Source: UBA5486 sp036744795 (GTDB lineage: Bacteria; Bacillota; UBA4882; UBA10575). From it: a stretch of 64,000 nt of DNA. The stretch lies in the NCBI GenBank assembly GCA_036744795.1, contig DAIOHK010000011.1, positions 1 to 64,000 on the forward strand. Reading direction: 5' to 3'. This document shows, piece by piece, positions 43,965 through 53,041 of this stretch (its first letter is position 1; each line of letters opens with the position of its first letter). The notes under the pieces are model-generated. The model was given only the letters and a program-made list of their open reading frames with translations. It was not told where the DNA came from and did no database searches. Made by a program: the position numbers and the translations under genes.

Positions 43965-45284
43965 ATGCCAGTCATTGAGTTTTTTCGCAACCTTTATTGT
44001 AAACATCATAAAGAATCAATCCATCCAGAGCAGCGTATACATCAAAACATCCGTATAAATATCCTTCATGGTATTTTTAGTATTGCCGCCATAAATATGG
44101 TTAATCCCTTTATCAGTATCTTTGCTATGGGGTTGGGAGCATCTCAGATGCATGTTGCTCTCCTCTCCTCTGCACCGGCAGTCGTTAGCCTACTAGCTAT
44201 GATCCCTGGAGCTAAGTATATTGATAAAAGCAGTAAAAAAAAGGAAGCTACTCTACTATTCATGTTTGCCAATCGACTCTTTTATCTGTCTTTAATCCTA
44301 ATTCCTTTTTTCCCATCTTCCTTGCGTCCTTTAGTTCTTGTAATACTCATTGCCCTGATGAATTTTCCGGGAGCTATTGCCAATGTTGGGTGGCAATCTT
44401 TTATTTCTGAATTGATCCCCCCCGATCATCGCGCAACTGCGTTTGCCTCCCGTAATCGAATTATGAGCTTAGTGGGGACCATGGTCACCTTGATTACAGG
44501 TTTACTACTTGATCATTTGAAATTCCCCTTTAGTTACCAACTGATGTTTATGGCCGCCTTTCTTACTTCCTTGGTCGAGCTCCAAGTCTTTAATTTACTG
44601 GAAGAAACTAATCACTTACCTGCTGAAACTCATTCCCAGCAATCTACCAATGCACCCTCTTCCTTTTTAACTAATATCAAGGAAATCTTCTCTGAAACCC
44701 ATTTTCTCAGGTATACATTAGCTTCTATTTTCTTCTATTTTACCTGGCAGATACCATGGCCACTTTTTAGTTGGTATCGAGTTAAAATCCTTGGTGCTAA
44801 CAATGTTTGGATCAGTATTTTCAGCCTAATGAGTACCCTAGGTTCATTAATAGGTTTTAGATTTTGGATTAATTTTATAGAAAAATATGGTAATATTAAA
44901 ACATTGTTTTTTTCTACTCTCTATATTTTTATTGTCCCTGCTGTTCACGCTTTTTTTAGTAATCTTTATGCCATTGCTGCCGCTGAGTTATTAGCCGGAG
45001 CGATGTTCGCCGGGGTAAACCTTGCTCTTTTCAATACCCTACTCGAAGTTACACCAAATAAAAGAAAAACTTCTTATATTGCCTATTATAATTCTGCGGT
45101 AACCTGCGCCACAATTATTTCCCCAATCGCCGGGGTATCACTACTAAAAATAATGGATTTTAAATGGGCTTTTATAATCTGTGCTCTTCTCCGTATATTA
45201 GGAAGTTTTTGTTTTTTAATACTTAGCTTGATTGAAGAAAAAGAAAAAAATGCCCACAGCAAGCTGGGGCACGTCAAAGGATAA
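43965..45284 (+). CDS. Major facilitator superfamily transporter
   Basis: This 439-residue protein has about eleven to twelve hydrophobic membrane segments and an MFS-like charged loop after the second segment (GAKYIDKSSKKKEA, about 85-98). SELIPPDHRATAFASRNRI at about 150-168 is a typical cytoplasmic loop of unassigned MFS proteins. No specific substrate can be inferred. It is one of two plus-strand genes in the window. CGGAGG precedes the ATG. Confidence 0.85.
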   Translation: MPVIEFFRNLYCKHHKESIHPEQRIHQNIRINILHGIFSIAAINMVNPFISIFAMGLGASQMHVALLSSAPAVVSLLAMIPGAKYIDKSSKKKEATLLFMFANRLFYLSLILIPFFPSSLRPLVLVILIALMNFPGAIANVGWQSFISELIPPDHRATAFASRNRIMSLVGTMVTLITGLLLDHLKFPFSYQLMFMAAFLTSLVELQVFNLLEETNHLPAETHSQQSTNAPSSFLTNIKEIFSETHFLRYTLASIFFYFTWQIPWPLFSWYRVKILGANNVWISIFSLMSTLGSLIGFRFWINFIEKYGNIKTLFFSTLYIFIVPAVHAFFSNLYAIAAAELLAGAMFAGVNLALFNTLLEVTPNKRKTSYIAYYNSAVTCATIISPIAGVSLLKIMDFKWAFIICALLRILGSFCFLILSLIEEKEKNAHSKLGHVKG

Positions 45285-45348
45285 TAATCCTATTTATGTT
45301 ATAATTTCTGCGTGGGCAGAAGTTGTTTCTTGGTTCAGGTGAATTTCT

Positions 45349-45759
45349 TCAGGCATTTTCAAAGGAGTACTCAGTCACTACCTCGGCCTTTAAAGAACTC
45401 CGTACCGAACAATACTTTTCCATGGAAAGATTAACCGCGCGGGAAATCGCCGCTTCAGTTAACCCTTTTCCTTTAAGAATTAGATCAATCTTAATTCTGG
45501 TAAAACCTCGGGGATTTTCTGCAGCTCGTTCCCCTTCTAGCTCCATTGAGAAACTTGTTAATTCGATCCGGGATTTTTTTAAAATAAGTACCACATCAAT
45601 ACCCATACATCCTCCCAGTCCGAAAAGGATTAGTTCCATAGGAGTCGGACCCGAACCTCTACCTCCGGCTTCAATAGAAGCATCAGTCATTATTGTTTTC
45701 CCTGCGCCACCCGTAGACTCAAAACCTAATACTCCATCCCATTTTAAACTAGCTTTCAA
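45349..45759 (-). CDS. OsmC family peroxide reductase-like protein
   Basis: This protein of about 136 residues belongs to the OsmC/Ohr superfamily, which reduces peroxides through two cysteines. Both are seen: FGLGGCMGIDVV (about 50) and MEKYCSVRSSL (about 115). The TTG at 45759 is chosen because GGAG lies eight bases upstream; the upstream ATG overlaps that site. It converges with the MFS gene on the other strand. Confidence 0.85.
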   Translation of the reverse strand: MKASLKWDGVLGFESTGGAGKTIMTDASIEAGGRGSGPTPMELILFGLGGCMGIDVVLILKKSRIELTSFSMELEGERAAENPRGFTRIKIDLILKGKGLTEAAISRAVNLSMEKYCSVRSSLKAEVVTEYSFENA

Positions 45760-45807
45760 TCTAAAATCTCCTTTCATTCTTTTATTATGTAATTTACTTG
45801 CCTGGCG

Positions 45808-45828
45808 GTAGCCAGCGTAAGCGACTAC
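45808..45828. repeat. Second-family short repeat at the end of thpR
   Basis: GTAGCCAGCGTAAGCGACTAC recurs at 53290-53310 with a single base change and partly at 53207-53222. Here it overlaps the TAG stop of thpR. Confidence 0.5.
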
Positions 45829-46379
45829 CTACTAAGCTCAAACTTTTCTAGGACTTGATAAATAGATCCTTGAAAGGTTAACTTACTCTCAATCAAAGCA
45901 AACTCCTCCACGCTCATCTTACCTTTTACTCCTTTTTTAAAGAGAGCAAAATCCACTATTGCCGGGGAATCTTTTACCCGCCCCAAGGTTAGATGGGGTA
46001 TAAATGGTCGTTTATCTAATTTGACATTATCAGCTACTTTTTTACAGGTTTCCGTTACTTGATTGGCTAATCTAATCATTTCCGTCTCCCCCTCTTTTAG
46101 ACCTAACCAAAATACCCTTGGAGCTTTCCAAGAAGGAAAGGCACCGCTTTCACCAATAGTAATTGTAAAGGCCGAATTCTTCGTAGCTATGCTTTTTAAA
46201 CACGGGGAAAGTTTTGCAACCACATTAGGAGATTGCTCCCCCAAAAAAAATAGGGTAAAGTGGCTTTGTCTACTGTCTATCCACTTAACCCCGGATGAAG
46301 TTGGTGATACCATTCCTAAAAATTCGGCTACCACTTGTTGAAGCTGTTCCGTTAATTTAACTGCCACAAAAAGCCTCAT
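45825..46379 (-). CDS. thpR: RNA 2',3'-cyclic phosphodiesterase (LigT/ThpR family)
   Basis: This 184-residue 2H phosphoesterase has both His-x-Thr motifs: SHFTLFFLG (about 40) and PHLTLGRV (about 130). It opens 2',3'-cyclic ends of RNA. Its start codon overlaps the metallophosphoesterase stop by four bases (ATGA), so the two are coupled. The stop codon falls in a short repeat that is also found at 53.3 kb. Confidence 0.92.
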   Translation of the reverse strand: MRLFVAVKLTEQLQQVVAEFLGMVSPTSSGVKWIDSRQSHFTLFFLGEQSPNVVAKLSPCLKSIATKNSAFTITIGESGAFPSWKAPRVFWLGLKEGETEMIRLANQVTETCKKVADNVKLDKRPFIPHLTLGRVKDSPAIVDFALFKKGVKGKMSVEEFALIESKLTFQGSIYQVLEKFELSR

Positions 46380-47842
46380 TTTAAATCACTCCCTGTTTCT
46401 TCCTGATTTTCAATCTCCACCGTCTTTGCTTGGTTGATTACTTTTCGCTCTAAAATAAACTTACCATGGATACTATAGACCCGGATTAGATCTACTGCCG
46501 CAAGATGGTACTCTCCCCCGGTCTGATCAAAGTGAAGAAGAGCTACACTGTAAGGAATAGAATCGTTAGCTAGACCTCTAACCCCAGCCGCTCCAGTAGT
46601 ACCAGCATTAATGTAAACAGTATCACCAGTCTCAGTAATACCTGGTTTATGATCATGACCATGTAAAACAACAGGCACCTGGCCTTCTACCTCAGATGCC
46701 AGCTTTTTATTATGAACCGCCAGGATATCAATTTTTGCATCGGAATCTTCCAGTTCCTTCTGTAAAATTCCAGCCTCTACTTTTAATTGATCATCTCCAG
46801 CCATTAGACTTTTTGGGTTCCGAACCGCCGGATCCTCCCAACCCATAATCTTCAAACCATGAGATTTATATATTCGTTTTGTCATTACAATTACATTTTT
46901 ATACTTTCTTAATTTGGAGACTACCTCAGGAGAATCGTGGTTTCCCGGAATAAACAAATATTTAATCCCCAGATTATTAATCTTCCTGTTTACCTCCGCT
47001 TCGAGCATTGTACCATAATCCGTCAAGTCCCCGGTATCTATAAGCATATCAACCCCAAAACCCTCTATTACTTTCTGAATAAACTCTACAGCCGCAGGAT
47101 TATTATGAATATCCGAAACATGTAATACCTTTAATTCCCCTTCCACTTTGGCCAAAGGGGATAAATTATCTACTTGAGAAAAAAGGGAATCTAAATTCCC
47201 GGCCACCATTGATAATTTTCTACTAAACTCAGGTAGACGGGACAATCCCTGGTCAATTAAGCTTAAAGCCCAGGGTGCAGCCTCTAAAGCCCCTTCATAA
47301 CGCGGGTTATTAAAGGCTTCCTGATTATAGTTAACCATTACCCCGCCCATCACAAACAGCACCAGTAATACCCCGGCTGTAACCATTCTCCATAAACGTT
47401 GAAAGCGGCGCCAACCAAAGATTAATGCAATAACTCCCCCAGCTACTCCACCAATCAGGCATAATTTAGCCAAGAAAAGATAGATACTCTCCCTCAATTT
47501 CAAAGCAAAACCAGAGATATATTGGTTAGTATCAGTAATACCCAATAACTCGTGTTGTAATAATGCCATATCTATCCGGTCAATAGTGGCTGATAGGACT
47601 ACTGGCCAATGATGAGTTTCTGCCTTAATTTCACCCAAAGGAGGAATATTCAACCGGGTTTCACCAGGCCAACCCCATTGGAAATCCAAACGAAGATCAA
47701 AAGGGCCAAAGCTTACTTTCATTTCTCCTAGAGCGGATAATAAGAAGGCAAAGATCAACAAAGCAAAAAAGATCGACAGGGTTTTCTTCCCAGTTTGCTT
47801 CCAATATACCTGTTTCGGTTGTTTTTTTAATTTATTTAGCAT
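46376..47842 (-). CDS. Membrane-anchored calcineurin-like metallophosphoesterase
   Basis: This 488-residue protein has a membrane segment at about 22-42 and two more at about 128-185. The metallophosphoesterase domain starts near residue 240 with VLHVSDIHNNP (first metal ligands), then DTGDLTDYG, IPGNHDSPE and VVLHGHDHKPG. All metal-binding motifs are intact. Substrate is unknown. The catalytic domain follows the last membrane segment, and its side of the membrane was not determined. Coupled to thpR. Confidence 0.85.
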   Translation of the reverse strand: MLNKLKKQPKQVYWKQTGKKTLSIFFALLIFAFLLSALGEMKVSFGPFDLRLDFQWGWPGETRLNIPPLGEIKAETHHWPVVLSATIDRIDMALLQHELLGITDTNQYISGFALKLRESIYLFLAKLCLIGGVAGGVIALIFGWRRFQRLWRMVTAGVLLVLFVMGGVMVNYNQEAFNNPRYEGALEAAPWALSLIDQGLSRLPEFSRKLSMVAGNLDSLFSQVDNLSPLAKVEGELKVLHVSDIHNNPAAVEFIQKVIEGFGVDMLIDTGDLTDYGTMLEAEVNRKINNLGIKYLFIPGNHDSPEVVSKLRKYKNVIVMTKRIYKSHGLKIMGWEDPAVRNPKSLMAGDDQLKVEAGILQKELEDSDAKIDILAVHNKKLASEVEGQVPVVLHGHDHKPGITETGDTVYINAGTTGAAGVRGLANDSIPYSVALLHFDQTGGEYHLAAVDLIRVYSIHGKFILERKVINQAKTVEIENQEETGSDLK

Positions 47843-47898
47843 ATCCTTTTACACCCTGTACTTTTTACTTCTTTATTTGAAAGTAATGAGCATCGAGC

Positions 47899-49383
47899 CT
47901 ATGCTGTCTTCAATAAAACTCTTCTAAACTCCTCACCGGAAATTTTCTCCTTTGATAAAAGAAAATCAGCCAGACGATTGAGAGTCTCTATCTTTCCATG
48001 CAATAAGCTTTTAACTCGCTCTTCTTGCTTAGCAAGAATCTGATTAAATACTTCATTAATCTGATTTTTCGGCGTAAATTCTTCATCAACAATCCCTAAA
48101 GTAGAAATTCCACTATTAATAATCTGTTTAGTCAAATTTGCCGCTTGTTGAAAATCATTAGTTGCACCCGTGCTTCTTTCCCCATAAACCACTTCTTCAG
48201 CTACGGCACCCCCTAAAAAGACGGCTATTTGATCTTCCATATATTCTTTTGTGTATAAATAATGTTCCTCTTTACCTGCTGGGCGCATAAAACCTAAGGC
48301 TTTTCCCCGGGAGGTAACTGTTAAACTAGCAACCGATTGCGGATTCAACATCTCACTGATTAATGCATGGCCGGACTCATGAATAGCTACCCGGCGAAGT
48401 TCTTCCCGATGAGGCTTTCTCTCCAATTTTTCTCCAAGAATCACCTTATCGATAGCTTCTTCTAATTCATCCCCACCAATCTCCTTTTTACCTTTACGGA
48501 AACTAAGGATCGCAGCCTCATTAACCAACGATTCCAAATGAGCTCCAGAAAAACCAAAGGTATCTTCAGCTATCTTTTTTAGGTTAACATTAGAAGCTAA
48601 GGGCTTATTTCTAGTATGAATCTCAAGGATCTTCAGTCTTCCCTCTTTCTCCGGAAGATCTACTTTGACCTGACGGTCAAATCTACCAGGACGCTGCAGC
48701 GCCTCATCTAGCAAATCAGCACGATTAGTAGCACCAATTACCAAAACTTTCACATCTTCGGAGGACTTTATTCCATCCATCTCCACCAGTAATTGGTTTA
48801 AAGTTTGGTCATACTCCAAATGGGAGGTGTGTTTACCTCTTTTTCCTCCCAACACTTCCAACTCATCAATAAAAATAATAGCACTCTTCTTACCTAACTT
48901 ATTAGCCAGCTTTCGAGCCCGGGCAAAGAGTTGTCGCACTCTTTGAGCACCGACACCAGCATACATTTGGATGAACTCCGAACCCGATGAGGCAAGAAAA
49001 ACCGAATCTGTATAATAAGCTGCGGCCTTAGCCATCAAAGTCTTCCCGGTTCCGGGAGGTCCACTCAAAAGTATTCCTTTTAATGGTCTAATCCCTAATT
49101 CCTTGATCTCTTTTTCCTCTTTTAGAAAATTAAGAGCCTCAACCAGTTCACGTTTAGCTACTTCTTGACCACCGATATCCTGAAAAGTTACTGGAGAAGC
49201 TGTCTCTTTCTCTCCGGTATATTCCAAGGTCTCAAAATTTTTCTCCATACCTCGGCCTTGAACATAAAAGCGTAGAAATAAAAATGCTCCGCCAATTAGT
49301 AAAAAAGGTGTTGGATCCATACCACGAGCAAGTAAAAAGATAAACAAACCAGCCATAACACCTATAAGCGCTTCTTTTCCCAT
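47899..49383 (-). CDS. Short FtsH-like AAA+ zinc metalloprotease
   Basis: This 494-residue protein is an FtsH relative, shorter than FtsH (600 or more). Two membrane segments at about 5-20 and 25-42 are joined by only a few residues, so the usual extracytoplasmic domain is missing. The AAA+ module has GPPGTGKT (about 108), IIFIDELE (Walker B, about 172), and RPGRFDRQV. The M41 site HESGH is near residue 335 and the third ligand Asp lies in STGATNDFQQ. It should be an active protease. It shares an A of TAATG with the upstream gene, whose product may provide the missing external domain. Confidence 0.85.
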   Translation of the reverse strand: MGKEALIGVMAGLFIFLLARGMDPTPFLLIGGAFLFLRFYVQGRGMEKNFETLEYTGEKETASPVTFQDIGGQEVAKRELVEALNFLKEEKEIKELGIRPLKGILLSGPPGTGKTLMAKAAAYYTDSVFLASSGSEFIQMYAGVGAQRVRQLFARARKLANKLGKKSAIIFIDELEVLGGKRGKHTSHLEYDQTLNQLLVEMDGIKSSEDVKVLVIGATNRADLLDEALQRPGRFDRQVKVDLPEKEGRLKILEIHTRNKPLASNVNLKKIAEDTFGFSGAHLESLVNEAAILSFRKGKKEIGGDELEEAIDKVILGEKLERKPHREELRRVAIHESGHALISEMLNPQSVASLTVTSRGKALGFMRPAGKEEHYLYTKEYMEDQIAVFLGGAVAEEVVYGERSTGATNDFQQAANLTKQIINSGISTLGIVDEEFTPKNQINEVFNQILAKQEERVKSLLHGKIETLNRLADFLLSKEKISGEEFRRVLLKTA

Positions 49384-49949
49384 TAGCTTCTCCCTCCTTC
49401 CAAGGAATTAGGAAGATTCGAAGTATACCTGGGTACTACTTTAAAATAAGCAATATTTTGCTTTTTAAGTTGTATATAATAAAAATTATTTCCCAGATAA
49501 ACCCGGAAATCCCCTTTTTCTTCATCCTGTAATGACTGGAGACTTTCATATAAAGCGCTGTACTCTCCAGTATTTTTTGCTTCTTCCAAAGCAAAACTAA
49601 GCTTATAGTATACCTCTTCTAAATCTCCAGCAGACTTGTTTTCTATTATAACTTCAGTAACCTTTTTATTCTTTTTTACTTGTTGTACTTGACGAATAAA
49701 TGGTTCAAGAGTTTCTTTTAAATTATCTACATTTTCGGGGTCTAATTTGATGAAAATATCGATTTCTTGCCCTCTCTCCTGTAATCGAAAGCTTTCAACT
49801 TCCGGCATAGAATCAACCCATCTTTGTAAAGGGTTACGTTTTAATAAGCGTTCCGCTAATTTTTCCCCACCAAACAGGAGCCCGGTGGTGATCAAAAAAA
49901 CCAAAGTAATAAATAATATCTTTTTTAGGCTCCAGTATTTCCGGGACAT
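49383..49949 (-). CDS. Membrane-anchored partner protein of the FtsH-like protease
   Basis: This 188-residue protein has one N-terminal membrane anchor (KILFITLVFLITTGLLFGG, about 9-28) and an extracytoplasmic region of about 155 residues rich in charged residues, with DIFIKLDPENVDNLKE near residue 65 and a C-terminal FYYIQLKKQNIAYFKVVP. I recognise no family. Its stop overlaps the start of the FtsH-like gene, so both are produced together. A role as the external or adaptor domain of that protease is inference. Confidence 0.65.
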   Translation of the reverse strand: MSRKYWSLKKILFITLVFLITTGLLFGGEKLAERLLKRNPLQRWVDSMPEVESFRLQERGQEIDIFIKLDPENVDNLKETLEPFIRQVQQVKKNKKVTEVIIENKSAGDLEEVYYKLSFALEEAKNTGEYSALYESLQSLQDEEKGDFRVYLGNNFYYIQLKKQNIAYFKVVPRYTSNLPNSLEGGRS

Positions 49950-50038
49950 TATTTATCTCCTTCCTATCAAAATATAAATTTTTATTGACTATAAACAGAT
50001 TGAGTGAATTACAAAATTTCCTTAAGGTGATTAATTGA

Positions 50039-50182
50039 CATAAAAATTATAACATATTTATTAACGTCTTACGAGTTAGATCCGCAGGTATATACTGGAA
50101 CCATTCTCGTAGCAAGATACTCGTTTCTCAAATTGAAGAAGACCTTAAAGCTGGAAAAGCCAAAGGTTATTTTTATGTATAA
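50039..50182 (+). pseudogene. Possible 3' remnant of a plus-strand gene
   Basis: After an in-frame TGA at about 50036 the plus strand stays open to a TAA at 50180-50182, with a protein-like ending LVSQIEEDLKAGKAKGYFYV. There is no start codon with a ribosome-binding site. It may be the tail of a lost gene or chance; I recognise no family. Confidence 0.25.
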
Positions 50183-50197
50183 TTAGCTCAAATAAAA

Positions 50198-50232
50198 AAC
50201 CGTGAATAGAAAGTATCCTCTCCATCACGGTT
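50198..50232 (-). terminator. Terminator downstream of the HD-GYP gene
   Basis: Perfect arms AACCGTGA and TCACGGTT enclose 19 bases and are followed on the minus strand by TTTTTATTTG. Confidence 0.75.
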
Positions 50233-50257
50233 ATAAAAGTACTAACGCTATTAAATT

Positions 50258-51367
50258 TTAAGTACCTTCCAGCTGTTCAAGGATTTCTCTGTGCCTATCT
50301 GCTGGTAATGTCTGTTTAATATATAGCACATGATTAGATTTATCACCTAAATTAACCCGGATTGTTTCTTCTAACAGCCTCTTTTCCCGGTCAAAATAAA
50401 TCTGAATTACTGGCCTAAATGGCCGGTTTTTTGTTACCTTAATAACCTTTCCAATCTCTCCTGTATTTAGTTCTACCATCGAGCCAATGGGATAAATAGC
50501 CATTACAGAAACAAAGGCCTTTAAAAGATCTGGATCGTATTTTTCTTGATCCAACATGATCATTTCTAAAGCTTCCCGGGGGGTTAATTTATCCCGGTAA
50601 GAGCGTTGAGAAATACAGGCATCATATACATCAGCAATCGCAATGATTCTGGCTTTAAAATTAATATCGCTTCCTTTTAACCCCTTAGGATAGCCAGAAC
50701 CATCATATCTTTCATGATGTTCACCTGCAACTTTTTGTACATCTTTTGGCATGTTTTCAAGAAACTTTTCCCCATATAAAGGATGATTCTTCACCTCATT
50801 GTATTCAGAAGAAGTTAGTGGGCCAGATTTATCCCATGTATTTACTGGAATCTTCAGCATTCCGATATCATGTAATAAAGCAGCTTCTCCTAGGAGGTTT
50901 AGTTCATCTTTTGAATATTCCAAAGCTTCCCCGATCATAAGTGCTAATATTGTAACATTTACAGAATGCGAAAATAGATAGTTATCAAAATTTTTTAGAT
51001 GGGTTAAATTAAGTAATAAACTGGAGTTTAATTCCACTTGTTCTAATAATTCACCAACTACTCCCCTTATTACTTGTTCCTCATGAGCATACTCTCCATA
51101 GTTAGTGATTATATCCTCAACAACTTCTATTGCTCTCTGGTGACTTTTCACCATAATTGGAACCAGAATCTCTTCATCTTTCTCCTCTGAGCTTTTTTGT
51201 CCCTCGGTGATTAAAACTTCTTCTATATTAAACGAAGTGATCCGTCTAATCATTTCCACAGTAAGAGCCGTATTTTCTGAAAGAAGAATCACCCCAGTTC
51301 CGGGGATCAGGACATCCTGAGCTAGCATCATCCCTGGAACAAGATTTTTAACTTTAATCAATTTCAC
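50258..51367 (-). CDS. HD-GYP domain protein (predicted cyclic-di-GMP phosphodiesterase)
   Basis: This 369-residue cytoplasmic protein has an N-terminal region beginning KLIKVKNLVPGMMLAQDV (DUF3391-like, about 1-70), then an HD-GYP domain at about 110-280. Seen: ALLHDIGMLKIP (HD pair, about 165), HPLYGEKFLE, GEHHERYDGSGYPKGLKG (GYP, about 212-229) and RIIAIADVYDA. It most likely degrades cyclic di-GMP. The start is GTG. It lies 13 bases downstream of cheX, suggesting a link to chemotaxis or motility signalling. Confidence 0.9.
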   Translation of the reverse strand: MKLIKVKNLVPGMMLAQDVLIPGTGVILLSENTALTVEMIRRITSFNIEEVLITEGQKSSEEKDEEILVPIMVKSHQRAIEVVEDIITNYGEYAHEEQVIRGVVGELLEQVELNSSLLLNLTHLKNFDNYLFSHSVNVTILALMIGEALEYSKDELNLLGEAALLHDIGMLKIPVNTWDKSGPLTSSEYNEVKNHPLYGEKFLENMPKDVQKVAGEHHERYDGSGYPKGLKGSDINFKARIIAIADVYDACISQRSYRDKLTPREALEMIMLDQEKYDPDLLKAFVSVMAIYPIGSMVELNTGEIGKVIKVTKNRPFRPVIQIYFDREKRLLEETIRVNLGDKSNHVLYIKQTLPADRHREILEQLEGT

Positions 51368-51380
51368 CGAGTGTTCCCCC

Positions 51381-51851
51381 CTATTTTACTCTCTCCCGCA
51401 ATGCAACATTTAATTTTAATTCTCCAAAACCAGTCTGCAAAGGAATAACTAAAAAATTCATATCTTTAGTGGAAACAATAACATCTCTCCCCATAAACAA
51501 GGCAGGAGGTGTTAAGCTACAAATATATCCATTATCACCTAAAGTTGTTACAGCATTACCAATCACCATATTTCCTAATTCTCCAATCGCACTTTTTGCC
51601 AGTTCATCAAATGATTCCGTAGGAAGTTCCATCAACATCTTAGAGGCCAAAGCAAAAGCTGTTTCTTCAGAAAGAAACAAAATTATTTGGCCGATTAAAT
51701 CTCCAGTAACCCCAATCACTACATTAACCTCGCCTCCCTTAATTGGCGAAACATTTACCCCTAATTCTCCTTTGACCACTTCATTAATTCCTAGGCTTTT
51801 AAGTACATCATACGCTGCCCCGATAAAAGGATTAACAAATTCAGCCTTCAC
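51381..51851 (-). CDS. cheX: CheX/CheC-like chemotaxis phosphatase
   Basis: This 156-residue protein matches CheX: FVNPFIGAAYDVLKSLG at the N-terminus and ELAKSAIGELGNMVIGNAVTTLG (about 83-105), with the E-x-x-N phosphatase motif EIGN-like (ELGN). It would dephosphorylate CheY. No other che genes are here. GTG start with AGGAGG seven bases upstream. Coupled to the HD-GYP gene. Confidence 0.85.
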   Translation of the reverse strand: MKAEFVNPFIGAAYDVLKSLGINEVVKGELGVNVSPIKGGEVNVVIGVTGDLIGQIILFLSEETAFALASKMLMELPTESFDELAKSAIGELGNMVIGNAVTTLGDNGYICSLTPPALFMGRDVIVSTKDMNFLVIPLQTGFGELKLNVALRERVK

Positions 51852-52017
51852 AAAAAGTCCTCCTTTTTGTATACAACTAGTACATTATTTCTAACAGAAG
51901 ATTAAGTACCATTAGTAAAATATTTACTACTCTTGTTTATCTGTACTTTTCCTCAATTGTTTATTTCCCTTTATATTCTGTACTATTCTGGTAAAACCTT
52001 TTTTAGATCTAAAAAAT

Positions 52018-52044
52018 AAAAATCCTCCCTATTTTTGGGGAGGA
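52018..52044 (-). terminator. Terminator downstream of the L,D-transpeptidase gene
   Basis: Arms TCCTCCC and GGGAGGA pair around eight bases; a T-rich run (TTTTTATTTTTT) follows on the minus strand. Confidence 0.8.
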
Positions 52045-52069
52045 GAATACAAACTTTATTCTTTATTTT

Positions 52070-52999
52070 TTATTCCTCAATTAACAGTCCCATTGCTACA
52101 TATTCTTTCCAACCAATCTGACCAGTTACTGTTAAATCATTCTCTTTTTGGTATTTTATTACCGCTTGTTCAGTTCCATAGCCAAAAATACCATCTGTAT
52201 TCGATTCATATAAACCTAATTGCTTAAGACGTTTCTGGAGAAACATCACATCTGAACCCTTTTCTCCTCTTACCAGTCTCCTTTTACCAATAAATGGATC
52301 GCCAATTATATGGACCGGGGTTCCCACTTTCACCCACTGATATAATTTTTCCACATCCCGATTGAACATCCGGACACAACCATGGCTTTCCAGTCTTCCA
52401 ATCGACCATGGTTTATTTGTCCCATGAACCCCATAAATACCAAAGGGAACACTCAAACCTAACCACCTAGTTCCAAAACCTCCGCTCCATACTCCCTTAC
52501 TAATTATCTTCCAATCACCTACTGGAGTAGGAGTTTCGAGTTTCCCAATCGCCACTGGGAAAGTAGCAAATGGCTGTTTATCCACTAAAACAGTAAGCTG
52601 ACGATACTTGGTATCAATAATGATATGGAGATCTCCAGGTGGAGGTGTTGTAGATACCGTAGTTGCCATCACTTGCCCAAGAAATTGCCAAGTATTAGCA
52701 TCAACCCTACCGGTAATCGGCAAATAGTTCCTTTTTTGAAAGTGCTTAATCGCTTCTACTGTAGGGAAATCATAAATCCCCGACAATTCAGTAGTATAAA
52801 GATTTTCTTTCTTTAAAAAACTTTGAAGTTCTAGAATGTCTTCCCCCACTGCACCCAGTGCAATCTCAGTTTCCAAGGGGCAAGCACAATTGTTAATTAT
52901 CGCCCAACAAGAAACATTTGCTGATAAAATCAAACTTACAAAAATAATTCGATACCATAAATATTTCCTGGATGTAATCCCCATCTTTCTCCTATACAT
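52070..52999 (-). CDS. L,D-transpeptidase with two peptidoglycan-binding domains
   Basis: This 309-residue envelope enzyme makes 3-3 crosslinks in peptidoglycan. A signal or anchor lies at about 14-34; a PG-binding-1 domain at about 45-112 (LELQSFLKKENLYTTELSG); a YkuD catalytic domain at about 118-240 with GVHGTNKPWSIG and the catalytic Cys in SHGCVRM (about 205-211); and a second PG-binding-1 domain at about 245-305. The catalytic residues are intact. ATG follows GGAGG by nine bases. Confidence 0.92.
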   Translation of the reverse strand: MYRRKMGITSRKYLWYRIIFVSLILSANVSCWAIINNCACPLETEIALGAVGEDILELQSFLKKENLYTTELSGIYDFPTVEAIKHFQKRNYLPITGRVDANTWQFLGQVMATTVSTTPPPGDLHIIIDTKYRQLTVLVDKQPFATFPVAIGKLETPTPVGDWKIISKGVWSGGFGTRWLGLSVPFGIYGVHGTNKPWSIGRLESHGCVRMFNRDVEKLYQWVKVGTPVHIIGDPFIGKRRLVRGEKGSDVMFLQKRLKQLGLYESNTDGIFGYGTEQAVIKYQKENDLTVTGQIGWKEYVAMGLLIEE

Positions 53000-53041
53000 G
53001 CCTGTTCTCCTCCTAATATAACCTGTAACCTACTTAGAAAA

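Larger units (their letters stand above)
49950..50257. other. Intergenic region with a possible gene remnant and a terminator
   Basis: No intact gene is seen. The plus strand carries an open stretch without a start (listed separately) and a terminator for the HD-GYP gene at 50198-50232. A weak AATTTCC sequence resembles a repeat end at 50017. Confidence 0.4.
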
